In this document: positions 8,061-16,486 of the stretch, one piece after another | Layout: every line of letters starts with the position of its first letter | How positions within the stretch are numbered: the stretch's first letter is position 1 | NCBI GenBank assembly: GCA_015488755.1 | Contig: WFNB01000109.1 | Location: 1-64,000 of the forward strand | From: Gammaproteobacteria bacterium | Lineage (GTDB): Bacteria > Pseudomonadota > Gammaproteobacteria > GRL18 | Reading direction: 5' to 3' | DNA: 64,000 bases | The notes under the pieces: generated by a model | The model's input: the letters and a program-made list of their open reading frames with translations, nothing else | What the model was told of the DNA's origin: nothing | The model's database searches: none | Program-made: the position numbers and the translations under genes

Positions 8061-8894
8061 ATGGATAAAGAAACAAGTGACAAGTTAAATGACACTCTAG
8101 GAAAAATGGGTGCTATTGATAATGGTAGCCAAGCCTCATCAGGGAATAGTTCATCACAAACCTCTGATATGAGTTTTTATGTCTTCATGCTTGCTATTAT
8201 TGTCGGTATGGCATTTTACATCTCATATGATATGAAACAACGTTATGGGACAACTTCAAGCACATCAATAACGGCTGAGCCTTCAGCTGCACAAGAGCCT
8301 TCAGTTGCACAAGAGCCAGTGGTTGTCAGTGTTGAAACGGTTAAAACAGTTGCAGTGCAGCCAGTTGCTGACGTCCCAGTAACTGAGACGACACCAGAAG
8401 CTGTGGTAGTGGAAAAAGTTGAACATGCGACCGTGGTGACCACTGCTGTTGTGCCCGTTGTCGAAGCAAAAGAAGCGCTTGTGAAGGATGCACCTAAAGC
8501 TACTCCTGTTAAAGAAGCGGCAGCTGCAACTGATAGTCAAGCACATGCAATGCCTATGATTGAAACAATGGCCAAGTCGGTTGACGTCATTACGGCTCCT
8601 GTTGTTGAAACGGTTGAAGTGATAAAAGAAGCGGTCTCTCCTAAGCAAGCTGTTAAGCAAGAAGCTGTTAAGAAAGAAACGCCTAAACAGGCTCTTAAAC
8701 AAGTACCTGTCGCACGCCAGGCTGCTGCACCTGCATATAATAATTATGCCAACCCTTATCAAGGTTACCAACCACAGTATGGCAATCCATACCAAGGTGG
8801 CTATCAACAGCAGCCTCAACAGCAATACGGTAATCCATACGCGAATCCTTATGCCAACCCTTATGGCTATGGTAATCCTTACCAACAGCAATAA
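8061..8894 (+). CDS. Single-pass membrane protein with Val/Ala/Glu/Pro linker and Tyr/Gln/Pro/Asn-rich tail
   Basis: 277 residues, unrecognised. Layout: a Ser/Gly-rich cytoplasmic start, one membrane helix (about residues 35-52, Phe-Tyr-Val-Phe-Met-Leu-Ala-Ile-Ile-Val-Gly), a long low-complexity linker of Ala, Val, Glu, Pro and Lys, and a tail of repeated Asn-Pro-Tyr and Tyr-Gln-Gly units from about residue 225. The frame has a strong AAGGAG ribosome site before ATG and is followed by a good terminator, so the gene is real despite its composition. The tail resembles sticky or prion-like sequences; this is a description and not a function. Long antisense frames here are artefacts of composition. 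Confidence 0.7.
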   Translation: MDKETSDKLNDTLGKMGAIDNGSQASSGNSSSQTSDMSFYVFMLAIIVGMAFYISYDMKQRYGTTSSTSITAEPSAAQEPSVAQEPVVVSVETVKTVAVQPVADVPVTETTPEAVVVEKVEHATVVTTAVVPVVEAKEALVKDAPKATPVKEAAAATDSQAHAMPMIETMAKSVDVITAPVVETVEVIKEAVSPKQAVKQEAVKKETPKQALKQVPVARQAAAPAYNNYANPYQGYQPQYGNPYQGGYQQQPQQQYGNPYANPYANPYGYGNPYQQQ

Positions 8895-8951
8895 TGTTAG
8901 TTAAATTGGTTATGGTGTGACTAATGGCTGATTGACATACTACGTATGGCC

Positions 8952-8984
8952 AACTGAGCATCTTTAATGGGTGCTCAGTTTTTT
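8952..8984 (+). terminator. Rho-independent terminator
   Basis: A perfect 9-bp stem AACTGAGCA / TGCTCAGTT (8952-8960 and 8972-8980) with an 11-base loop runs into six T. It ends the low-complexity membrane protein gene. Confidence 0.9.
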
Positions 8985-9027
8985 ACTTTTATTTAAGATG
9001 ATGGCTTATTTTCCCTGAGAGCCTTTT

Positions 9028-10512
9028 GTGAATCAAGATAACAAGCAATCGGACATTCTTCTGGTTAGCATTAATGCCAGTTACATCCATGCTTCTATTG
9101 GTCTGCGCTACCTTTATGCCAACCTCAATCAGTTACAATCACAATGCCAGATTGTTGAATACACCAGCCATTTAAGACCCTCTGATATTGTTGAAAAAAT
9201 CCTTACTAGAGCACCTAAAATTATTGGTTTTGGTGTCTATATTTGGAATACTGACCATATAACTCAAGTTGTGAGTTTGTTAAAGAAACTAGCACCCGAG
9301 ATTACCATTATTATTGGTGGGCCAGAGGTCAGTTATGAGTATGAAGAGCAAACTATTTTTCATTTGTCGGATCACCTGATCCGAGGTGCAGCAGATAAAG
9401 CTTTTGCCAGTTTATGCTCACAGCTCTTGTCCCAATCAGAGTCAGGGCAAACAAAACCACTCCCCAAGGTCTATTGTTTTAATGAACCGCCATTAAAGCA
9501 ATTAGAATTGCCTTATCAATATTATACCGATGAAGATATAAGAAATCGGGTCTTATATGTGGAGGCATCACGAGGTTGCCCGTTTAAATGTGAATTTTGT
9601 CTGTCGGCCTTAGATAAAACCTCAATGCCATTTGATATTGAGGTCTTTCTTATTGAAATGGATAAGCTTTACCAGCGAGGGGCTCGTAATTTTAAATTTG
9701 TTGATCGTACCTTTAATCTTAAGGCGCAGACCAGTTTAAAAATTCTGGAGTTTTTTCTACAGCGCATTGATGATGATTTGTTTTTACACTTTGAGATCAT
9801 CCCTGATCGTTTGCCAGAAATATTAAAAGAAACCATTGTTAAATTTCCAGCGGGAAGTTTACAATTTGAAATTGGTGTGCAAACCTTTAATCCCGAGGTA
9901 CAAGCCTTGATCAGTCGTAAGCAAGATAACCAGAAAACTATAGAAAATATGAATTGGCTACGTCAATATTCCAAAGCACACATTCATGCAGACTTAATTT
10001 TTGGCCTGCCAAATGAAGATCTCAAAAGTTTTGCCCAAGGCTTTAACCAATTATATGCACTTAAGCCTCAAGATATACAACTGGGCATATTAAAGCGTTT
10101 GCGAGGTACGCCTGTTATTCGTCATAGTGACCAATACCACTTAATTTTTGATAGCTCAGCACCCTATAGTATCCTAGCAACAAATTGTGTAGACTTTAAT
10201 TTAGTACAGCGGATGACCCGTTTTGCTCGTTATTGGGAGCTTATTGCCAATTCGGGGAGTTTTGCTAATACCCTGAGACTGCTATTAGGCGATCAAGCCT
10301 TTGAACGTTTTCTTTTGTTTAGTGATTGGCTCTATGCCACATCAGGCAAAACCCATCAAATTTCTTTGCGAAAACTGTATGATTATTTATTTTATGGTTT
10401 ACAAGCGTGTTTTGCTTTATCACAGGGAGAACTTTGTCATGAACTGCTTCGAGACTATAAGAAAACGGGTCTAAAAGGTCAGCCTGAGTTTTTTAAAACC
10501 CTTGCATCTTAA
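9028..10512 (+). CDS. B12-binding domain radical SAM protein (DUF4080-like)
   Basis: 494 residues. The N-terminal ~130 residues match a cobalamin-binding (Rossmann) domain (Asn-Ala-Ser-Tyr-Ile-His-Ala-Ser, then Gly-Phe-Gly-Val-Tyr-Ile-Trp-Asn and Ile-Ile-Gly-Gly-Pro-Glu-Val). The radical SAM core follows with Cys184-Pro-Phe-Lys-Cys188-Glu-Phe-Cys191 binding the 4Fe-4S cluster. The C-terminal ~150 residues resemble the DUF4080 extension of this subgroup. Such enzymes usually methylate or rearrange unreactive carbons, but the substrate is not known for this subgroup. Start is GTG with GAGAG upstream. The 19-base gap to nosD suggests co-transcription, although no functional link is established. 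Confidence 0.87.
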   Translation: MNQDNKQSDILLVSINASYIHASIGLRYLYANLNQLQSQCQIVEYTSHLRPSDIVEKILTRAPKIIGFGVYIWNTDHITQVVSLLKKLAPEITIIIGGPEVSYEYEEQTIFHLSDHLIRGAADKAFASLCSQLLSQSESGQTKPLPKVYCFNEPPLKQLELPYQYYTDEDIRNRVLYVEASRGCPFKCEFCLSALDKTSMPFDIEVFLIEMDKLYQRGARNFKFVDRTFNLKAQTSLKILEFFLQRIDDDLFLHFEIIPDRLPEILKETIVKFPAGSLQFEIGVQTFNPEVQALISRKQDNQKTIENMNWLRQYSKAHIHADLIFGLPNEDLKSFAQGFNQLYALKPQDIQLGILKRLRGTPVIRHSDQYHLIFDSSAPYSILATNCVDFNLVQRMTRFARYWELIANSGSFANTLRLLLGDQAFERFLLFSDWLYATSGKTHQISLRKLYDYLFYGLQACFALSQGELCHELLRDYKKTGLKGQPEFFKTLAS

Positions 10513-10531
10513 AATAAAAATGTCTTAGTTT

Positions 10532-11758
10532 ATGTGTATCATTAATCTGAAAAACAGCCTTAACTCTCTGCTTGTTATAATAGGTATAGGCTTGGCGTGG
10601 CCTGCTGTCGCCTTACCTCCTATGCAATTATATATTGAACTAACACCTGCGGGTGGTGTATTACGCCCTGAACCGGGGCGTTACTCTGGTCCTGTGGTGA
10701 TCACTCGTCCTATTACCATTGATGGTCAGGGCAAGGTTATTATTGATGCCGAAGGTGAGGGTAGTGTGGTAACGATTGAGGCAAACAATACCATTCTAAA
10801 AGGTTTGCGACTTACTAATTCAGGTGACTCATTTGATCAAAGCAATGCTGGCATTACTCTTAAAGCAGACCAAGCCCTTATTGAAAATAACACCATAGAT
10901 AACACCTTGTTTGGCATTAATCTATTAGGGGGCAATGATAATATCATCCGCAACAATCATATTTCATCCAAAGAGACCTCATTGAGTCTACGGGGTGATG
11001 GTTTGAGACTATGGAATAGTCATGATAATGTGATTGAGGACAATACCTTTTTTAAAGTTCGAGATATTTATATTACCAATTCAGAAGCCAACCGATTTAT
11101 AAACAATCACATCTCGTACAGCCGTATGGGCTTTGAACTGATTTTTTCTCATGAAAATGAACTCATAAACAATCAAATTGACTATAATTCATCGGGTATT
11201 GTGATGATTTATTCTAACGATGTATTGCTAAAACGTAATCGTATCAGCCATCTTAGGGGCTTTGCTGGTTCTGCAATGGCATTTAAAGAAACTTATGGGG
11301 TAAAAGTCATTGCTAATAGAATTTTACATTGTGCCGTTGGCCTAAGTGCCAATGCGCCTTTGAATCCAGAAAATATACTTCTTATTAAAGATAACGATTT
11401 TTTCTATAATGATATTGCCCTGTATTTTTATGGTGAGCGAGGTGGCCATCGTCTTCATAACAACCGTTTTGCTAATAATTTACTTGATGTTCAGGCCAGT
11501 GTACCCAGAGCCGCCTTTTATAATGACTGGCAAGGTAATTATTGGGATCGTTATGAAGGCTTTGATCGAGATGAAGATGGTATTGGAGATACCCCTTATG
11601 AACTCTATTCATGGTCGGATCGCTTATGGGTGGATATTCCAATGACACAATTTTTTCGTGGTGCGCCCATAATGGAAAGCATTGATTTTATTGAACGTTT
11701 AGCCAGTTTTTCTGATCCAGCTTTGATCCTTCGAGATAAACAACCAAAAGTGCAATAA
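10532..11758 (+). CDS. nosD: NosD-like periplasmic beta-helix protein
   Basis: 408 residues. A signal peptide (residues 10-28, cleavage near Trp-Pro-Ala-Val-Ala-Leu-Pro) is followed by many Asn-rich right-handed beta-helix coils (repeated Asn-x-Ile-x-Asn-Asn-x-Ile). The conserved NosD tail is present: Tyr-Trp-Asp, Asp-x-Asp-x-Asp-Gly-Ile-Gly-Asp-Thr-Pro-Tyr, then Phe-Ile-Glu-Arg-Leu-Ala-Ser-Phe-Ser-Asp-Pro and Leu-Leu/Ile-Leu-Arg-Asp. NosD works with NosFY in copper/sulfur supply to nitrous oxide reductase. No nosZ, nosF, nosY or nosL lies within reach here, so it is either an isolated part of a scattered nos set or serves another copper enzyme. Family call is strong, role open. Confidence 0.85.
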   Translation: MCIINLKNSLNSLLVIIGIGLAWPAVALPPMQLYIELTPAGGVLRPEPGRYSGPVVITRPITIDGQGKVIIDAEGEGSVVTIEANNTILKGLRLTNSGDSFDQSNAGITLKADQALIENNTIDNTLFGINLLGGNDNIIRNNHISSKETSLSLRGDGLRLWNSHDNVIEDNTFFKVRDIYITNSEANRFINNHISYSRMGFELIFSHENELINNQIDYNSSGIVMIYSNDVLLKRNRISHLRGFAGSAMAFKETYGVKVIANRILHCAVGLSANAPLNPENILLIKDNDFFYNDIALYFYGERGGHRLHNNRFANNLLDVQASVPRAAFYNDWQGNYWDRYEGFDRDEDGIGDTPYELYSWSDRLWVDIPMTQFFRGAPIMESIDFIERLASFSDPALILRDKQPKVQ

Positions 11759-11883
11759 ACTTCAAATAATACTTCATTTTTTAAGCATTGTTTGCTATTT
11801 TTAGAGTAGATAAATTTTCTAGGATTACTGTTAATTTCTAGCACGTTAATTCCTTCCCATAAAAGCCCTCATTAGGATGAACT

Positions 11884-12450
11884 ATGTTTCAAATCCGTAT
11901 TCATGGACGAGGTGGCCAAGGTGTGGTTTCAGCCTCTGAACTGCTCTCTGTCGCTGCCTTTGAAGAGGGGAAATATTCACAGTCCTTTCCCAGCTTTGGC
12001 TCCGAAAGAATGGGCGCTCCTGTACAGGCCTTTGCCCGCATTAATGACACCAGTATTACCATTCGTGAGCCGGTTATGGAACCGGATATGCTGATTATTC
12101 AAGATCCGACGTTATTTCATGCGGTTAATGTCTTTGACGGAGCCAATACCCAAGGCTATTTATTAATTAATAGTTCAAAAACACTCTCTGAGTTGGGGAT
12201 TGAAGAGATGTCATCCTTATACCCCAAGGATCATATTGCTGTGTTGCCGGCAACGGAACTGGCTATTAAATACATTAAACAAGCCAAACCCAATACCGTC
12301 TTATTAGGTGCTTTTGCTGCTCTAAGTCAGATGGTTCATATGCCGGCGTTAGAGAAAGCCATTCGTAAAAAATTCCCTAAAAAAATAGCGGAACCCAATA
12401 TTCTGGCAGCTAAGGCCGGTTATCGCCTTATTGATGCCATAGAAAGGTAA
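11884..12450 (+). CDS. porG: 2-oxoacid:ferredoxin oxidoreductase, gamma subunit
   Basis: 188 residues, the usual size of a separate gamma subunit. It opens with the family motif Ile-His-Gly-Arg-Gly-Gly-Gln-Gly-Val-Val-Ser-Ala, followed by Gly-Ser-Glu-Arg-Met-Gly-Ala-Pro-Val. First gene of a four-gene unit gamma-alpha-beta-FAD/ferredoxin protein (gaps of 41, 46 and 25 bases). The complex interconverts a 2-oxoacid plus CoA with an acyl-CoA, CO2 and reduced ferredoxin in the cytoplasm. Pyruvate is the most likely substrate from subunit resemblance; 2-oxoisovalerate or 2-oxoglutarate are not excluded. Confidence 0.88.
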   Translation: MFQIRIHGRGGQGVVSASELLSVAAFEEGKYSQSFPSFGSERMGAPVQAFARINDTSITIREPVMEPDMLIIQDPTLFHAVNVFDGANTQGYLLINSSKTLSELGIEEMSSLYPKDHIAVLPATELAIKYIKQAKPNTVLLGAFAALSQMVHMPALEKAIRKKFPKKIAEPNILAAKAGYRLIDAIER

Positions 12451-12500
12451 GTGCGATCATTATATGAATATATTGAACTTAACAATAAGGAATGGATAGT

Positions 12501-13769
12501 ATGCTACAACAAATCAGCGGTTCAATTGCCGTAGCCAATGCGGTGGCCTTGTGCCGTCCAGAGGTGATCCCCTGTTATCCTATTACCCCACAAACGCATA
12601 TTGTTGAGCACTTAAGTAGCTTGGTTAAAAGTGGTCAATTGCAGGATTGCACCTATGAAAATGTGGAGTCAGAATTTGCCTCTATGAGTTTTTGTATTGG
12701 TGCTTCGGCTGCGGGGGCCAGAACCTATACGGCTACTGCCAGTCAGGGTTTATTGTATATGATGGAGGCGGTTTATAATGCCTCTGGTTTGGGTTTGCCT
12801 ATTGTCATGACCTTGGGTAACCGTGCCATTGGTGCTCCGATTAATATCTGGAATGATCACTCAGATGCGATGTCGGTGCGTGATGCCGGTTGGATACAAT
12901 TGTTTGTTGAAAGCAATCAGCAGGCTTTGGATGTGCATATTCAAGCATTTAAACTGGCGGAGGCATTGAGTTTACCCGTTATGGTGAATATGGATGGCTT
13001 TATTTTAACCCATGCTATTACCCGTGTAGACATGCCGGATCAAGAACAGGTGGATCGTTTTTTACCACCGTTTATTCCCAGACAAAAACTGGATACGGAA
13101 TCCCCTTTATCAATTGGTGCTATGGTGGGGCCCGATGCCTTTACTGAAGTTCGCTATTTGGCGCATCATAAGCAAAAAGAAGCACTGACGATAATTGAAC
13201 AGCAGGCAGAAGAATTTGCTAATATTTTTGGCCGAGATTCAGGTGGTTTGGTTAAATCCTATTTTGCACAAGAGTCGGACATTGTGTTTGTGGCCATGGG
13301 ATCGGTGGTGGGTACAATGCAGGACTTGATTAATGATTTACGTTCAGAAGGCTATTCAGTGGGCATTTTAAGTCTGCGTTCCTTTCGTCCTTTCCCTGCC
13401 AATGCGATTTGTAATGCCTTAAAAAATGCCCAACAGGTCATTGTTTTTGAAAAAAGTTTTGCAGTTGGAATGGGGGGGATTTTAGCTAGTGAAATTCACA
13501 TGGCAACGCAACGTTATGCGGATATTCAAGGGGTACAGATCAGCTCTGTGATCGGTGGTTTGGGCGGCCGCACCATTACTAAGCAATCGTTAAGAAAATT
13601 GGTTGATAAGGCCAAACAGGGTGATTTGGATGCAGAAGTCTTTATGGATCTTGAAGCCAATACCGTTGTTCGAGAATTAAAACGTCAGCAAGATGAGCAG
13701 AGCTCTGGCCCAGTAGCAGAAAATATTCTACGGGATATGGGGGTCGTGTCGGCATCAAAGACACATTAA
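12501..13769 (+). CDS. porA: 2-oxoacid:ferredoxin oxidoreductase, alpha subunit
   Basis: About 422 residues. The N-terminal pyrimidine-binding domain has Cys-Tyr-Pro-Ile-Thr-Pro-Gln-Thr and Glu-Asn-Val-Glu-Ser-Glu-Phe-Ala (the catalytic Glu of the TPP site), then Ala-Thr-Ala-Ser-Gln-Gly. Domain II follows near residue 255 (Phe-Val-Ala-Met-Gly-Ser-Val). An in-frame ATG at 12492 directly abuts the ribosome site AAGGA (12487-12491), so the ATG at 12501, nine bases from it, is the likelier start. Works with the flanking gamma and beta subunits. The intact Ser/Thr-Pro motif and length are typical of pyruvate-type enzymes. Confidence 0.88.
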   Translation: MLQQISGSIAVANAVALCRPEVIPCYPITPQTHIVEHLSSLVKSGQLQDCTYENVESEFASMSFCIGASAAGARTYTATASQGLLYMMEAVYNASGLGLPIVMTLGNRAIGAPINIWNDHSDAMSVRDAGWIQLFVESNQQALDVHIQAFKLAEALSLPVMVNMDGFILTHAITRVDMPDQEQVDRFLPPFIPRQKLDTESPLSIGAMVGPDAFTEVRYLAHHKQKEALTIIEQQAEEFANIFGRDSGGLVKSYFAQESDIVFVAMGSVVGTMQDLINDLRSEGYSVGILSLRSFRPFPANAICNALKNAQQVIVFEKSFAVGMGGILASEIHMATQRYADIQGVQISSVIGGLGGRTITKQSLRKLVDKAKQGDLDAEVFMDLEANTVVRELKRQQDEQSSGPVAENILRDMGVVSASKTH

Positions 13770-13815
13770 TATGTTTCGTGCTAATGATGTAAAAACAGAA
13801 ATATCAGGGTAAATA

Positions 13816-14814
13816 ATGACGCAAAAAAACACCGCAGAGCAAACGGTAAAATTTTATCAAACAGGTACGTTTACGGTTGGTAATCGCTTACTGGATGAAG
13901 AATTTCGTACTGTGCAGGCAACCGAAGAACGTTCTAATTCTATTGATTCTGGACATCGAGCCTGCCAAGGTTGTGGCCAGGCATTAGGGGCACGTTATGC
14001 TCTGGATACCGCCATGCGGGTGACCAATAATAAAATTATTGCCGCCAATGCCACAGGCTGTCTGGAAGTGTTTACCACACCGTATCCAGAAACAGCATGG
14101 TCCATTCCTTGGGTACATTCACTCTTTGGTAATGTTGCCTCGGTTGCCTCGGGTATTGCGGCAACTCTTAAAGCAAAAGGTGATAGCGAGACTCGGGTCA
14201 TTGCTCAAGGGGGCGATGGTGGCACAACTGACATTGGGTTTGCCTGTTTATCCGGTCTATTTGATCGTAATGATGATGTGCTTTATATCTGTTATGACAA
14301 TGGTGGCTATATGAATACCGGCGTACAACGTTCCAGTGCGACTCCCGGAGGTGCTCGAACAGCCACTACGATGCCGGTGGGAGAACATCCAGGCAGCTCC
14401 TTTAATACCGGTAAGTTTTTACCAGCTATTGCCATGGCACATGAGATCCCTTATGTAGCAACGGCTTCAGTACATGATCTGCATGACTTAGAGCGTAAGG
14501 TAGAAAAAGCCATGTCCTTTCGTGGTGCACGTTATATTCAGATTAATGTGCCCTGCCCACTAGGCTGGGGCAGTTTGCCCGCTCATACCATTAAATTGGC
14601 ACGCATGGGGGTTGAGTCGGGGCTAGTGCCCTTATTTGAAGCAGAATATGGTGAACTGACGCAATCGACTAAGATACGTTATCAGATCCCCGTGGAAGAC
14701 TACTTAAAGGCTCAGCGACGTTTTGCTCATGTATTAAAACCGGCTAATGTGGCGCAATTAGAAACTATCCGTGCCTTGGCTGAGAAAAATATAAAGCGTT
14801 ATGCTTTGCTTTAG
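13816..14814 (+). CDS. porB: 2-oxoacid:ferredoxin oxidoreductase, beta subunit (TPP-binding)
   Basis: 332 residues. The TPP/Mg site is visible: Cys-Gln-Gly-Cys-Gly near residue 52, then Gly-Asp-Gly-Gly-Thr-Thr-Asp-Ile-Gly and Asp-Asn-Gly-Gly-Tyr-Met-Asn-Thr-Gly-Val-Gln. The paired cysteines Cys-x-x-Cys and a later Cys (Asn-Val-Pro-Cys-Pro) fit the proximal 4Fe-4S cluster of PorB. An N-terminal extension of about 40 residues precedes the conserved core. No separate delta (ferredoxin) gene is present; the next gene carries two 4Fe-4S motifs and may take that place. ATG follows AGGGTAAATA. Confidence 0.88.
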   Translation: MTQKNTAEQTVKFYQTGTFTVGNRLLDEEFRTVQATEERSNSIDSGHRACQGCGQALGARYALDTAMRVTNNKIIAANATGCLEVFTTPYPETAWSIPWVHSLFGNVASVASGIAATLKAKGDSETRVIAQGGDGGTTDIGFACLSGLFDRNDDVLYICYDNGGYMNTGVQRSSATPGGARTATTMPVGEHPGSSFNTGKFLPAIAMAHEIPYVATASVHDLHDLERKVEKAMSFRGARYIQINVPCPLGWGSLPAHTIKLARMGVESGLVPLFEAEYGELTQSTKIRYQIPVEDYLKAQRRFAHVLKPANVAQLETIRALAEKNIKRYALL

Positions 14815-14839
14815 AATAATCATTTAAATTGAGTACCTT

Positions 14840-16486
14840 ATGACTGTGCAACACAAACCTTTTGCCATTACTTTGGATGTCGGCAGTAGCCACCTAAATA
14901 AAACGGGGAGTTGGCGTAGTATGCGTCCGGTGTATGTCGATCGCTTGCCACCGTGTAATAAAGCCTGTCCCAGTGGGGAGAACATTCAGGGCTGGTTGAG
15001 TCTGGCAGAAGAAAAAGACTATCAGGGTGCTTGGCGACTCTTAACCCGCGATAATCCCTTTCCTGCTGTTATGGGGCGTGTCTGCTATCACCCCTGTGAA
15101 AATACCTGTAATCGAGGGCAATTGGATGTTCCGGTGGGTATCAATTCGGTTGAACGTTTTATTGGTGAGCAAGGCTTAACCCATAATTGGCAGTTTCATG
15201 CCGGTGAGGATACCGGCAAAAAAGTGATGGTGATCGGTGCTGGCCCTGCGGGCTTAGCTGCGGCTTATCATCTACGTCGTTTGGGTCATCAAGTGACCAT
15301 CTTTGATGCCGCAGAGAAACCCGGTGGGATGATGCGCTATGGTATCCCCAAGTACCGTTTACCCAGAGAAAAGTTGAATGCAGAGATTTATCGTATTGAA
15401 CAAATGGGCGTTACCTTGGTACTCAACCATGCGATTGATAATATTGAACGCTCTCAACAAGAGGGTAATTTTGATGCCGTTGTGGTCGCAATTGGTGCGC
15501 AAAAATCCACCCATATTGACTTTTCTGGACAATCCTCTATCCCAATATTAGATGCCTTAAGCGTATTGCGTGCGATTGAAATGGAAAAAAGAAACCCACT
15601 TATTGGTCGAGTGGTGGTGTACGGTGGTGGTAACTCAGCAATGGATGTGGCTCGCACAGCCATTCGTATGGGAGCGCAGGATGTAACGGTTATCAGTCGG
15701 CAAGAAGAAGCACACATGAGTGCCCATCCCTTTGAAATTAAAGAAGCATTAGAAGAAGGCGCACAGCTATTATGTTTGCGAGCCATTACAGAGATCAATG
15801 GGCAAGTGATCACCTTAGAACGCTTAAAAACCAGTGAAGAACATCATTCAGGGCATTCTCATGGCGTGGCGACGGGGGAGCTGGAAACCATAAGTGCGGA
15901 TGTGGTGGTGTTGGCTATTGGACAAGTATTGAATGATGATTGCTTGTCGGCCACCCCAAAGATTGTGGTGAAAAACCACACCATTGAAGTCAATAACATG
16001 ATGCAAACAGGGCAAGATGGGATCTTTGCCATTGGTGATGCCGTCCCGTCACAGCGTTCGGTCACAACGGCCTTAGGGCATGGTAAAAAAGTGGCTCGTG
16101 CCATTCATGCTTGGTTAAACGGTAAGACTTATCAGCCAGCGCCTCAAAATGAAGTCGTGACTTTGGATAAAATGGAGCCTTGGTATTATTCAGATGCACC
16201 AAGAACAGTACAACCGCATTTAGAAAGTATGCGTCGTAAAAATGGCTTTGCTGAGGTGCTGGGTGATTTGGATCAGGATCATGCAACTTATGAGGCAAGG
16301 CGCTGTATGTCTTGTGGGAACTGTTTTGAATGTGATAATTGTTATGGCATTTGCCCTGACAATGCCATTACGAAATTAGGATCAGGCAAGGGCTTTGAAT
16401 TTAAGTATGATTATTGCAAGGGCTGTGGCATGTGTGAAGCCGAGTGCCCCTGTGGCGCAATTGCCATGGTGACCGAGGACATTTAA
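14840..16486 (+). CDS. GltD-like FAD/NAD(P) oxidoreductase fused to a 2x[4Fe-4S] ferredoxin domain
   Basis: 548 residues. The N-terminal part matches the small subunit of glutamate synthase: cysteine clusters Cys-Asn-Lys-Ala-Cys-Pro-Ser-Gly near residue 39 and Cys-Tyr-His-Pro-Cys-Glu-Asn-Thr-Cys, then FAD site Gly-Ala-Gly-Pro-Ala-Gly-Leu-Ala-Ala near residue 133 and NAD(P) site Gly-Gly-Gly-Asn-Ser-Ala-Met-Asp near residue 262. The last ~70 residues hold Cys-x-x-Cys-x-x-Cys-x(6)-Cys-Pro and Cys-x-x-Cys-x-x-x-Cys-Pro cluster motifs. It directly follows porGAB, so the likely role is passing electrons between the oxidoreductase and NAD(P)H. This pairing is inferred from position and fold. It overlaps the next gene as TAATG. 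Confidence 0.85.
   Translation: MTVQHKPFAITLDVGSSHLNKTGSWRSMRPVYVDRLPPCNKACPSGENIQGWLSLAEEKDYQGAWRLLTRDNPFPAVMGRVCYHPCENTCNRGQLDVPVGINSVERFIGEQGLTHNWQFHAGEDTGKKVMVIGAGPAGLAAAYHLRRLGHQVTIFDAAEKPGGMMRYGIPKYRLPREKLNAEIYRIEQMGVTLVLNHAIDNIERSQQEGNFDAVVVAIGAQKSTHIDFSGQSSIPILDALSVLRAIEMEKRNPLIGRVVVYGGGNSAMDVARTAIRMGAQDVTVISRQEEAHMSAHPFEIKEALEEGAQLLCLRAITEINGQVITLERLKTSEEHHSGHSHGVATGELETISADVVVLAIGQVLNDDCLSATPKIVVKNHTIEVNNMMQTGQDGIFAIGDAVPSQRSVTTALGHGKKVARAIHAWLNGKTYQPAPQNEVVTLDKMEPWYYSDAPRTVQPHLESMRRKNGFAEVLGDLDQDHATYEARRCMSCGNCFECDNCYGICPDNAITKLGSGKGFEFKYDYCKGCGMCEAECPCGAIAMVTEDI

Noticed and set aside
8301-8891. 196-codon minus-strand ORF over the low-complexity gene
   Set aside because: It mirrors the repetitive composition of the plus-strand gene, has no ribosome site and encodes an implausible Arg/Leu/Cys/His/Asn-rich product.
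15454-15813. Minus-strand ORFs across the GltD-like gene
   Set aside because: The plus frame shows full FAD, NAD(P) and iron-sulfur motifs; the minus frames have no family features.
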